This document shows, piece by piece, positions 47,891 through 59,300 of a stretch of DNA of 64,000 bases. A model generated the notes under the pieces. The model searched no databases. It was given only the letters and a program-made list of their open reading frames with translations, and had not been told where the DNA came from. The position numbers and the translations under genes are program-made. Numbering within the stretch: position 1 is the stretch's first letter; each line of letters opens with the position of its first letter. The stretch comes from Isoetes taiwanensis (lineage: Eukaryota; Streptophyta; Lycopodiopsida; Isoetales; Isoetaceae): NCBI GenBank assembly GCA_021234155.1, contig JAJEKV010000148.1:1138616-1202615 (forward strand), written 5' to 3'.

Positions 47891-48700
47891 TTGCCTCTAC
47901 AAGTTTCCTCGCCTCCTCCTGACTTTAACTGTGGTTTCTCGTGAGGGTCTAGTGTTTTGCTGTGATTCATCTTACTCGATTGAGACATACCTATTGGTTT
48001 ACTCTTTCTCAAGATGGCACTAGTATTTTATTTATCTCATTCATGTTTTCCTCGTGTGGATTTGAAAATTTCCCGAGTCAATATTTATTATTCATGTTTC
48101 TCTGCTGCATACCAAGGTTCGAGATCATATTTATTGTTTTTCTCTGGCTGGCACTTATAGCTCCTCCGAGGCAGCACTAATCGGGTTGTTTTTTCCCCGC
48201 CGATGGTCATTCCGCTGGACAAATTCCCCGATTATCGGCCGTTGTTTCTTTTTCTCACAAGTGGCCCTCGAGCCTCCGAAGTCTCCTTGTCTATGGCATC
48301 TTAACTCATTGATCTGACATTTTTCTTTCAAAATTTCTAGTTAAGGCTTGTGGTTGCCATAGTGCTGCGGTCGCCATTTCAACTATTTCATTGGTTTCTT
48401 CTAAAAATCTAAGAAGATGTGGTTCTTCTTCCCGATGAGGAGCAGCCAATTTGATCGCTCCTCATCTTTGCATCACTCAAGTGGCGATTAAACCATTTTT
48501 ATGTTGTATTCTTTTTCATTTCATCATGCTCGGGATGATTGTCTAGTTTCTGGAGCATTTAAAGTTCATATTTTCAATTTATCTATCCTGAGGGATCCAT
48601 TTGTACTCAATGTTTACATAAAGCTCAATGAGAACACCACTTCAATTCCTACCACTTGTTTGTATCTTAGGACCTATCCTAGAAATCGAAATCTTTAAGT

Positions 48701-49570
48701 TTGGAGTCAATTTGCTGGGAGTGTTTTGATCTTTTGTTTACTTGCTAACTTTTGTCTCAGAATAATCGACTGTTGTATATCTCTCACGCAAGATGCAAGT
48801 TCTCGACGCATGACTTTTTAAGGCTAAATGGAGGAGGGACTATGGTCCACTTAGGAAAGACATCGTTTTAATAACTTGCTACTTGGTAGAGAGAATTGTA
48901 CTATGAACATGCAATCTAGAAATGGAATTTAATAATATATAGATGTGATGCCATTGGATACTATCATGAACTCCTATCACAAAACAAGAGAAACTAGAAA
49001 TCGCAGTTCTGCGAATGCCGAAGCATTATCCACCTGCATGTGCATAGAGGAATGGTGTTTGTAGATGTAATACAATGTCTGATGTAATGGTGTCCATAGA
49101 TAGCAATAAGTGAAGGGTATTCCACCACATGAAAGATACAAAACATTAAAGAAAACATCTAATAACAATAAACATGTATGCTTGTAGGTTGTTCATCAAG
49201 GGCCATTTGACATCCCATGAGATTATATAATGGAATGATAGGAGTTGTAGTACTGACTTGCATAATTGAGTATGCCTATCTTGTGTTGTTGATATAATCA
49301 CTGTGAATTCACATAATCTATATGTTTATGCCAAGGCTTATAGCGTGACAAATTATAGGAGGACCATCGTATCTTAACATAAATATAAAACATCCTTCCA
49401 TTATTTTACACATAAATTGTAGTTTTGCTAGGGTTTCTTTTATTTGCCGTGCATTGTTATCTACCGAATGCTCTGGCGATTGAACTCAAGTTGGATGATT
49501 GAAACTTGTATTCAAGATTTAACAAAGCAAGTGGTATGATGAGATTCTAATGATTTATTACATTATGTGC
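48701..49570. other. Intergenic, no recognisable gene
   Basis: AT-rich; nothing beyond short frames. Confidence 0.5.
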
Positions 49571-49574
49571 AACG

Positions 49575-49810
49575 CTACTATGCCGCCACGCGCAATGGTT
49601 ACTATATTACTTTGGTGTAGCTTCACAAGCAGTGTGATCCCGCATTGTGTAGAGAATAGACTATGCAATGGTTACTATGGTTATTACATGTTGGTTGCCT
49701 TCTACAGCCAGATCCCATATCATTGTGTAGAGAGAATAGAACTAACCTGTTACTATGGTTACATGTTGCCGCTTTCACAAAGGTAGATCCCATTGTGTAG
49801 AGAATACAAT
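49575..49810 (+). repeat. Three-unit imperfect tandem repeat (~70-80 bp)
   Basis: Each unit contains TTACTA(T)GG or a variant, then ATCCC and CATTGTGTAGAGAATA. Units end near 49658, 49739 and 49808. Confidence 0.75.
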
Positions 49811-52800
49811 GAGCTACTTCAGAATACTCACCCTATTTGGTGCAAGCGATATTGTTTAATTTGAGTTCTGACTTTGAATAAGATAATTTACAATCACATG
49901 AGCCTTGATACATTGATCTTTGAAGGCAATGAAAACACTATATCCGTAAATTATTGCATACTATATAGAATACTATGCGGTACATAAGTCTTTTGTCACC
50001 TCGAATATTTGCGAGAAAATACGGGTCAAGTGAATACCACCTGATTTGAGATGCTAAGTGTTCAAGATTACTCGCGATCCTCCGTGAGAAGTTCTAGATT
50101 GGCATGTGCTACAAAAAAAGTTATCTTGTGAGTCTCATACCTCTTATGAAGAGCATGGATCATAGTATCTTTTGATTCTAGACAACAATGAGGGTCTATA
50201 GCTAAAGCATCAACCGTGATAGGTCATCATTTTGATGATGCTTTTAGCATCAATCTTATTTGGTTAAAACTCCTCATAAAATATAACGATGTATAATCAC
50301 TGTGGTCCTAGAAATACAATCACATATGACAATTCATGCATTAAATAAGCCAAGAACTAATTTGAAACAACGGCAATTTCTCAGACATCACTTTCTACAT
50401 CATCTTATCGCTTATTTTACTTCTATTCCCTTCCTATGTGAGCCAAAAGCACCATGAGCCCTTATTTGCCGAGACGTAAACATAGACTCAAACATATTCA
50501 CTAATCTTAGTCCAATTGATAATCTTGGTTTCCAATTTCTTCTCGGGTATGCCTCCACAACAATACATTAAAGAATAGCTCAGGCTCTCATCATGCCTTA
50601 TCAGATTCGTCCTTGTGGCAGCTTTGGCCCCTCTAAAATGAGCAACTAAAGACAAACCGCAAACATATGAGAGCATGAATAAGCTGCCATCACTAACGCT
50701 TTTAGATTATATGGTTTTATAATATAAAACAAAAATGAATAACAACAAAAGCAAGCGATGAAACAATGATGCACCACGGGACTCAAAGATCGAAGAAGTA
50801 GCAACACGGGGCTACGAAACGCAGCTAACCTGAGCTCAATAGAAAGAAATCACTCAAGCGACCACAAAATGCCAAAAAAAGAGACACGCTTAACTGCTGG
50901 CGCACCTTTTAGATCTTCAATCTTTGCCCACAGGCAAGAACGGTAATTTGCTTTGAGCTCTCCTCCTTTGCTTTCGCCACAAACAAGGGAACAAGAATAC
51001 CTAAAAAATCGCTAATTTGAGCCCTTCGAGATGCAATATTATTATTACCTTTAGTACAAACAACATTCTAAAAAATGATAGGGAAGAATTGGAACATAAC
51101 ATGTAAATCTCGGAGTAATTACCTCTATATTTCCTTCGTAAATCAGCAAGATATGAGTTGTGCATCCTTTGTATTTTGTATAGCAGATCGGGATGCTCCA
51201 ACAATGTACCGTAATGGCAACATCCATCAACCACGTAATTTGGGCGGCAACTATGTTCATTTTCCCCGCTTCTCAGTCTCTATTATAGCAGCTCCAAAAA
51301 CCACCGCCAAGTTTCCAACGGGTTCCAAATCAAAGCTTTATTACACTTTCCGTAAAAGAACCGGGCCAAAGAAAAAGAAAATGCAAGTAGCGGAATCTTT
51401 GTTGGCAATATATGTTCAATCAAAGCTGTTAAAAATCTCGAAAAAAAAAAAAAATTCAAGCAACGGAAGCAAAGAACAACAAAGAACGAAATTTATCATC
51501 GATGAGAAAGAAAACAAAATCTAAGAATCTACACCGCTTACCGGGCAAAATTAGCGATAGCATACCATGGCAGAAAAATTAAGGAGCATCCTCTATTGTA
51601 CCGCTATGTTCTCCCTCCATCCAAAAGAACCAAATACAATTCACATGGCTTTGATCTTGCTTCTCAAAAGATCCTTTAGGATAACTCCCAGCCGCTCGAT
51701 AGGGCTTGGCATATGCCCAAAGAAGTGTTGGACTCCCCTAATAACAGCCACTACACCGACAATTAAATTAACTATTTCTTCCGGTGGTGTCGCGGATAGT
51801 TAACCCCCGTGGGACAATAAAGCTTTGGTTTGGCTTACCCATGATGCCGATAATCGGGCCTTCCGATTCCTTAGTCTTTACCGACGCAAACACGAAAGTG
51901 AACCAACTACCCTTCCAACTCGCTTCGCGATGAGGGTCAAAGAACGTGATCCAAGAAACATTTGCCCTCTTTCCTCGCTTAGCACATTTCCCATCACCGC
52001 GGCTGTGTCCGCATCTACTCTCTTCACATATTTGAAGAGTTGATTCCGCTAGCTCGAAACCCTACAACGAATCGCTTAGAAAAAGCAAACCGAATCCACC
52101 AATTTGAGCCTTGCTCGCTTCATCAATAGCTTCCCCTTAATCTAAATCTTTCGTCAACCGAATCCATTCCTAGAAAGCGAGGTTCATATTTCCACTTGTG
52201 GTATATACCTAAAAAATTGATCCTTGCCACGCTCATGCCACAATCCCTACCGAAGTTTTTCTAGCTCAGCCTATGGTTCCTCACCAAATTGCGCTTCCCG
52301 AAATTCATCGAAATCTTTACTTTTCTCGGAATATGCAAATAGAAATACAATAGTAGCTGGAACATAACAGAAATTAGGTTGGCAAAGAGTAAACGCATCT
52401 ATATAGCTCCTCAGACGTTATACCCATCGCCATTGCCAAGTTCTATGAAGCCCAATCACGAAAAGCTCGGATGGGATTTCCGCCAACAAAAGGAGTAAGG
52501 CTTTGACCTGCCTCGCTTGAGCGCAACAGAAGAGTTTCCGAGGTGTTTGAATGCTAAACCTTCATGAATTGAATTCTGATAATGTAATAAGAACTGGTAT
52601 CGAATGCTGCCACTCGTGGTCCGCAATGAATGCCGCAAGCCCGCTGGCCCCTGGAGAGGAGCCGCAGTTGTGGGAACGCCAGATAGTGAAGTGTTGAACG
52701 CCGCGATGCCCGCGACACGGCTGCTCTCAAGACAAACTTCAAAGCCTTAGCATTTTAAAAGAAGATATGAGAAGAAATCAAATGGTATAGTACAATGAAT
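49811..52800. other. Intergenic, no confident gene
   Basis: The minus strand near 51122-51240 holds a short exon-like segment (HSCRPNYVVDGCCHYG.. ending at a GT donor), but no partner exons were found. Another minus-strand segment near 51900-52040 is open but unrecognised. A run of thirteen As is at 51443-51455. Confidence 0.4.
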
Positions 52801-52803
52801 ATC

Positions 52804-52921
52804 CTAACATATATAGCAGGATTTTTTTGTTTGAGGCTAATATTTCCGCCTCAAAAACTCTAACATATATAAAGCGGTTGCGTGATTTTTTGCCTTGAGG
52901 CTAATATTCGGGCCTCAAAAC
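52804..52921 (+). repeat. Two-unit tandem repeat, each unit with a TTGAGGC/GCCTCAA hairpin
   Basis: Both units start CTAACATATATA (52804 and 52860) and end in a stem: TTGAGGC 52831-52837 with GCCTCAA 52848-52854, and TTGAGGC 52895-52901 with GCCTCAA 52912-52918. The loop TAATATT is conserved, while the ~25 bases between start and stem differ. Confidence 0.85.
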
Positions 52922-55793
52922 CTAAGCAACACGCGGTGCTCGAAAATAACAAAATTAAAAAATTTCAAAAATTTTGCCCCCTTTCTTTGCTCTTCAAGCA
53001 AAAAGTAATTCGGACGGGCCAGCCCAAATACCATCTCTGCGCAGGTTTCTTGCCATTAAAGAGGCCGAGCACCGGGAATTCATTCTCACAGCCTTTTAGA
53101 TCACCGGACTTTAAGGATAAAAGAGTCCGGGTAAAATACTCTAATTCCATTCTCACATCTTAGATCGTCAGAATTTTACACTAACTAAACAAGGTAATCT
53201 TGCGATGCCGTGACAACGGATAGAAGTGCGTGTGTCAAGCCATAAATAAATGTTTTGGCTCATTGCGGGTTCGCCAGGGTTAATTGTGGAGAAGGGCTGG
53301 ACAGGTTCTCCAAAGAGTCAGCGACCGATTCATAAGCCCATGTTTGGGCAATCGCTATTACATTCATTTGGGCACTTAGATTCGGAAGAGCTCTTTCAAC
53401 CGAGGCATCACATGCAACCCAACATCCGTAGGTAATATCCTCTCTATTAAACGACACCATATCCACTTCAATAGGAGACCTCCAAATTTCTTCAAGAGCT
53501 TGATCTTAAGAGGTCAATGCAAGAGCTTGATCTTTCTATCAAAAGAAAGAATCACACATTTGTGGATACATTTAATGATGTATCATGTATATCGATTTTT
53601 ATTTTTCCCTTCACTCTTTGGCATAACAAGCTCCAGCCATTGCTTTGAATCATCCGCATGTATCAGTCAAATTGAGTTTCTTTTCCTGAATAATTCTTTT
53701 CTTGAAAAGCCAAAAGGTCCTGATTCATTTGGTTCAGAGGTCATCAAAAAGAGTAGTAGAGGTATCGCAGAATCGATTTGTGTTTGATTTTATTTTGTTT
53801 CAAGCAACATGCATTTTGTATAGAGTCAGCTTCATCTTGCATGTAATGCATTGTTAATATGTAGACAATTCGTCGCTTTTCCTCGACATCCACAATTGCC
53901 TTATCATTGCTTTTATAACACCCATTTAGACTGATGTTCTTTTCCTTGGAACTTTGTTCCCATGGCTTCAATCCATAGGAAATGGAAATACAAATAACTT
54001 TAGTCGTGGTATTTTAGTCTTTCCATGTGCATAAAATGCTAATCTTTTATCCTAGTTGAACATTATTGTCAATTTTATTCAGCCTTCACTGTGGAAGGGC
54101 TCTGGTGCTTCCTCGGCCTTACTAGTTCTAAGAACATGCTTGGTAAATCATGCAAGCAAGAGAGAATCCCCAGCTTCACCTAATGGATGTCATTTGTGCA
54201 GAAGCTTACGATATGGCGGAAAAATCCCAAAATCGAAAGCGTAGAAGGTTGTGTTGGTTTGAAAAAATATAAGATAAGAAGAAGAAGTACGTGAACAAAA
54301 AGAATCGAAAGCAAAGAATCACAAACAAGCCTGCTCCAAACTAAGACAACGAAGAAAATCAAATGCAAATGATCCTTCCTATAGTCAGCCTTTAGCAAAA
54401 AGAACGTAACCACCATGCTCAAAACCGCAGATCCACCACAATAACTCCGTATGTGGACTTTTCGCGAATATCCGCCTTAAGCTCCAAATCCGCCGCGGAT
54501 GACAGCCCCGCAAAAAAAAAAAAACGGCCGTAATAATTAAAAAGAGCTGAGGTGATTGGGAAACCTACTCTGTAATTTAATCCCAAATTGCTTTATTATT
54601 ATTATTTTTTTTTGAGAGTACGATGATTTTTTCATTAATTAAGGAAATACATATAATTGTTTGGAAACCTTCATAGGTAGGTTTTAACAAATCAAAATGA
54701 GGAAAATATCGTACCCAAGTGTTTAGACGTTAAATGTAATGTTTAGTCAAAGTCTAGTCAAACTATAGCTTAACTTCCCCGTTGGAAGTCTTGTAGAAAT
54801 ACTTGAGATATATGAATTAGTGGTAATTCGCTTGTTTCGTATAACTGTCAAAGAAAAATAAGTTCGTCCTTGAAGGAAACTCCCCTGTGATGTCCAAATC
54901 ACAAACATATCTCGCTTAACAACTCGCAGTAAAACTAAATAAAAGCTATTGCACTCTTAAGAGGCAAATACCGCTAATGTATAGATCATCGTGATGGTAG
55001 GGATCTTTGGGTCATCCGAAGTTTATGGCACTTTGGAAGAGTTACATATGATTGAGTAAAAGAGTCATAGCTCCCTATGACATAAGAATCGGGCCATCCA
55101 TAGATTGTTCCCTTATAGTCTCAGAAAATCCTCAATAACCATGAGAAGAATATAAGCCATAAGCATCAGCCTAACATTCTCAGGAGTGTAGTACATCTCA
55201 TCAGACTGCTGAACTCCGGCTCTTCAAGAATTCATGATGGTTGGAGTTAATGAACCCCAACATATAAACCATTTGCATGACTTCCTCAGGTGCTACACCT
55301 ACCATCCCTCTCTTGCCTTACTGATTTCATTGTCCCCGACTGACCGGGCTCCACCGACATTATGAGGGGGAACTTGACTTGGTGTTCATGTATTCTCTCA
55401 TCCCCATACAATTTAACTTCATACCTATCTCCAAGCCTCTATCAAATTTTCTCCTGGATGATCCTCTCGCGAAGCTCCATAAAATTCTACGAGCAAGAGT
55501 TTAGTTAGAATTTGTGTAAGAAAGATTGGAATTGAAATCGCATTGAAATACCCTTGAAAAATACCAATTTGGTTCCAAAGACTGTCATAGTTATCGAGAA
55601 CAGATTTTATGTGTCAAGGTAATATAACTCAACATCATATTTAAAATGAATCTTGATCCAAGTTGTAGAGAAATTTTATGACCAAAGAGACATCTATTTC
55701 TGCACTCCGTATATATTCCGAAGCAAAGCTAAATAGATAATAGTATTGTTACATGGATTATTGGATTGAAGTAACCTAATGATGGAGTTTCGG
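52922..55793. other. Intergenic, no recognisable gene
   Basis: No domain seen. It holds an A-run at 54511-54522 and a TTATTATTATTATTTTTTTTT tract at 54593-54613. The latter, read on the minus strand, is an A-run followed by TAA repeats and might mark the 3' tail of the neighbouring minus-strand LINE. Confidence 0.4.
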
Positions 55794-56042
55794 CTATGAA
55801 TCCCAAAATAATGCCTGTCCACTCCAAAAATGTCCGAAGCTTAGGATTAAGAAAATATGTTCCATACTTTCCACATTATTGCAATTAAGAGGACATAAGG
55901 GAGAAATATTCCCATTCCTCGAAAAGGTTTCCAGCAAGAAACACTTTGTTTGCACCCACGATGAAGAAAGAGATTTTATTTGGAGAATAGGAATTCCATT
56001 ACTAGATATTAAAGCTTTGAAGTCACAATATTCAAGTTCCAA
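55794..56042 (-). pseudogene. LINE C-terminal zinc-finger (zf-RVT-like) fragment
   Basis: An 82-codon open stretch contains ISPLCPLNCNNVESMEHIF followed by LILSFGHFW. This matches the zf-RVT pattern of plant LINEs (CPLC....ES..HLFF.C.....W), with the second Cys of the first pair and the last Cys replaced. It lies downstream of the RT remnant on the same strand, as expected for ORF2. Confidence 0.6.
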
Positions 56043-56599
56043 GAGTAAGTCGATTTAGCAATGCTAGCATTTTGATTTAGATAGTCATAGATGAGGGAAA
56101 CCTTGTATCTAGACTTCTATTAAGCTTAAAACCAATCTATGCCGTGATTATGAGCCGCTATATGAGTTTTATCTCCCATGACATTCTTTTATGTGAAGAT
56201 ATATCTTTGTCGTAAGAGTCAAGCATTAATTTTCCTTTTAAAGTGTGTCCAAGTAATCCATCCGTTGTTGTACCCATGTGATCACCACAGTAGTAGTGAG
56301 AACAGGAGGTCCACCTTTATAAATCCGAGGATGCTTGAGAGCAAGAACATGATTAGGTGATCTTTAAAAATAGGAGACCAAAAATAGGTAATTGCAAGAT
56401 GAGTCAATCGACTTGAGCATAGGAGAAAGTCGAGAGATATTATTCCAAGCTTTACTAAAAATTTCATCAAAGGGAAGGTTGAGCAATGTGGAGTCTACAA
56501 AATGTCGAATCGTGAAGATCATGAGTCACGATGGATGCCCAAACAGATTGCTCCTAGAAATCCAATAATTAATAAAAAATAGAAGCAAAGACTTGAGGA

Positions 56600-57760
56600 T
56601 CCATTGATAGCTTTCCAAATGAATTTACCGCCAGAGCTTGAGCTTTGCTTATGAAGCTAAGAATTTTACAAATGAGTCCACCTCTTCTTTTCCCTTGCAA
56701 TAGTATCCCAGCTTAACCTCGGTTACTCTATTCCAAATGAACTCATTTAATGATTCTTTCAATCTGTTTATAAATAGAAGCAGAGCCACCGTGAGCGTAT
56801 GAGAAATAAACATGTGATAAGCACAAAGATTGGCAATTACAACCTCCCACCAGATATACCATTCCTATAAATATGAAGCTTGGCACCTGATTTTGTCAAC
56901 AATATTAGGGTCCATAAACCGTAGAGATTTTGCATTCAAGGATAGAGGCATGTACCAAGCAATTTAGTAGAAGCTGATTAGTACTCAATGACATTAATTC
57001 CTCAGAATTTGAGAGCTTGAATATCGTCATGATACATTTTATCCAAATCTAAAGTAATCCTGTGATGCAGACTGAAGTTCCTTTGACAATATTCAAAATG
57101 CGTAGATATTGTTAAGATCAATTTTGAGAAGTGAAGGCCACGATATTGAAGCATTACCTTAGAGAATTAATTACTATCGAGCCTTGCCAACAGATTTCCA
57201 TTATTCTCGATGAAACATGACTACTTTAGTCAAGAATTAAAGGATGCTGATGAAAAGGTAGGGAGCAAGAGGATAACCTTGTCTCACCTCCCTTTAGTGA
57301 GAGGAAAGAAAGTATCGGGAACCATTGATAAGAATAGGGCAGAGTTGATCTTTGATTTAGCCCCACAATTAGTTTAATCAGATCGTATCAAATCCAAGTT
57401 TGAGACAAAGAAAATTCATGAAACTCTAATTCACAGTATCAAAAGCCTTTTAAAATCAAGTTTAAGAAGTATACAAACCTCGATTTGAGACTTTGTTCCA
57501 ATGCAACCCTCCATAGCAGCCACATAGTTTTCAGATAAACCTATTAGGCAAGAAAGCTTTACTCGATTCAGACTTAAGGACCTTTGCGCATGATCTTAAT
57601 CCTTGATGCAATAATTCAAGACAGATTTTGTAGGAGGCATTAGTTAGAGAGATTGGCCTAACTCAGAGAAATTACTAGGTTTATCCACTTTGGGAATTAG
57701 GGTGATAAACCACTAGAAATAGATGGGATGCAGATGGCTTGAGTTCCAAAACCTTGATGT
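56600..57760 (-). pseudogene. LINE reverse transcriptase remnant
   Basis: In changing frames the minus strand gives LIPKVDKPSNFSELGQ (about 57700-57655), NASYKICLELLHQGLRSCAK (about 57640-57580), ENYVAAMEGCIGTKSQIE (about 57530-57480), and LINGS plus a RQG..L.PYLF-like box (about 57330-57255). These are RT blocks of plant LINEs. Downstream are GTCLYP (YLG.PL-like, near 56975) and FIW/W..I-type thumb motifs near 56620-56750. The catalytic FADD box was not found, so it is deleted or mutated beyond recognition. Confidence 0.75.
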
Positions 57761-58299
57761 TTCTACTAAGTCAAGCTTGATTATATCCTATGAAGATAAA
57801 ATTCAGGAGGGAAGCCATCCGCCCAAAGTGGATTTTACTCATGCTTGAAGCTCTCAGAGTAGCTAAAACTTCCTCTAGGTGCAGAAGGTGTCATTTACGT
57901 ATGAATCCATTTTAGGATGATCGTGGAGGAACAATTTGATCAATAAGATCCATGAAATTCCTAGCTTTTTGTTGTCACATATGTCACTTGATATCGTGGG
58001 TGAACAAAATTTCTTTGGAATACTTGAGGGAGAAAAAAAATTAGATATGTCTCCGTGGATTTGCCTCAAAAATAGAACCATGGTCAATTACCACTCAAGA
58101 CGATTTCCGAAATGGCCTTAGATTTCATTGCCCTCAGAAAAAGAATTCCCATGTTCTAACCATTCTTGAGACATTTTAATCTTGCACTTAATAGCACCCT
58201 TTGCTCGAGCTCCTTCAATGATCTTTGATCCTCTTCAATATCCTTCTTCCCCTCAAATATGCAAAGAAGCACTAAGAGGATTGTTTTGAAGAGCCATTC

Positions 58300-59300
58300 T
58301 AGTATCCCTCACTGAGAAGCATGTTTTCTCTCAGCCATTTTAGATTTATGGAGGGGGAATTAGGACCAAGATTTGATCCAAGATTTAGCGTGATTTAATC
58401 TTGAAGTAAAAAATCTTTCATAGAATTATGATCCTGTGGACTTGGGGCATGCCGAATAGAATGTTTTAATTGATCAACAAAGGCCTCAGAGTTGAGGAGA
58501 CCGGTGTTGAACTTATAAGGGTCATTTCCAGCTCTTTGGGAGAGAAATTTGATGATTAGTACAAAGGAACTCCAGGTTGATGGTCCTAAATGGAGACAGA
58601 TTCATCGATATAACACATAGGCATTATCCTTAAATTTGAACTGGAAGCATTCTGTGTAAATCAAGCCTAAGGCAATGTGACTCTTTTGACTCACCCTTTC
58701 TCTTATTAGACCAAGAGTATTTGGCAGAGAAGAGGGAATAAGAATGAATGAATTTTCATCCATAAGATTATTCCACTGCTTTTTCTAAATTTCTGACATA
58801 CAATCTTATTTCCAAAATTTTGATCCTGTGAAGGGGTATTATTGAATAATTCTACGTAATCCAATCTGAAACAGCCTTGATTCTTAATCCAATTGTTCAT
58901 GTCAACTTAGAGAGCTTCTATCTTTAGGATTAGTTGAAGCATAGGATGTTGATAAGACCAAAATAATTATCTCGGACCTTAAAAATCGACTTGCCATTAT
59001 TGTATTAGTAGGCTATTGTAAAAGGAAATGTTTTCCATGTTTTTCCAAATCATACAAATACCACCCGAGGTTCCATTAGCTTCTATCCAAATGAGCTATC
59101 ACAGGATTATCCAATCACCTAGATTAGCACTCAAATTTCCGGAGTTTATGCCTTGAGAAGAATAACATCAGCTACTTTGTATATCTTTAAGCCGAAATAA
59201 CTTTCTTCTCTTTAAGACACCTTTATTCCTCTTAAATTCCAGAAACAATCTCAATAGGCTAGAATCCTCGTAGCCAGTAAGCAAGCGTAAATTATAGTCT
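58300..59300 (-). pseudogene. LINE endonuclease remnant
   Basis: The minus strand reads WNLRGI near 59250 (EN start motif SWN.RG), ADVILLKA near 59175 (PDV.LLQET), and ANGTSGGICMIW near 59070-59040 (GASGGI..MW). Further on are NNWIKNQGCFRLDY (about 58898) and YSWSNKRKGESK near 58720-58685 (FTW.N.R.G). These are successive conserved blocks of the LINE apurinic-type endonuclease that nicks the target site. Catalytic Glu and His positions are lost or obscured by frameshifts. Confidence 0.7.

Larger units (their letters stand above)
41760..48700 (+). other. T-rich (pyrimidine-skewed) block without recognisable genes
   Basis: The + strand is rich in T and C for about 7 kb and yields many short + strand frames rich in Leu, Phe and Ser. 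None shows a known domain, and the frames do not join into a gene. They are composition artefacts. The block contains a ~120-bp direct repeat pair (41983 and 47761) and a 0.6 kb tandem duplication (44878-46105). A decayed LTR-type element or an expanded non-coding repeat is possible. Confidence 0.45.
55794..59300 (-). mobile_element. Decayed plant LINE (non-LTR retrotransposon), ORF2 remnant
   Basis: Reading the minus strand from 59300 downward, the order is apurinic-type endonuclease, reverse transcriptase, then a C-terminal Cys/His (zf-RVT-like) segment. This is the ORF2 order of plant L1-type LINEs. Stops and frame changes occur every few dozen codons. A recognisable ORF1 was not found upstream. 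The 3' end is not defined; an A-rich/TAA tract at 54593-54613 is a candidate tail. Confidence 0.8.

Noticed and set aside
41760-48700. A set of membrane proteins suggested by hydrophobic + strand frames
   Set aside because: Leu/Phe/Ser-rich frames follow from T-rich composition; they are short, unlinked and carry no family motif.
51122-51240. SET-domain exon (HSCRPN motif on the minus strand)
   Set aside because: Only the short HSCxPN string matches; the residues after it lack the rest of the SET C-terminal motif and no partner exons were found.
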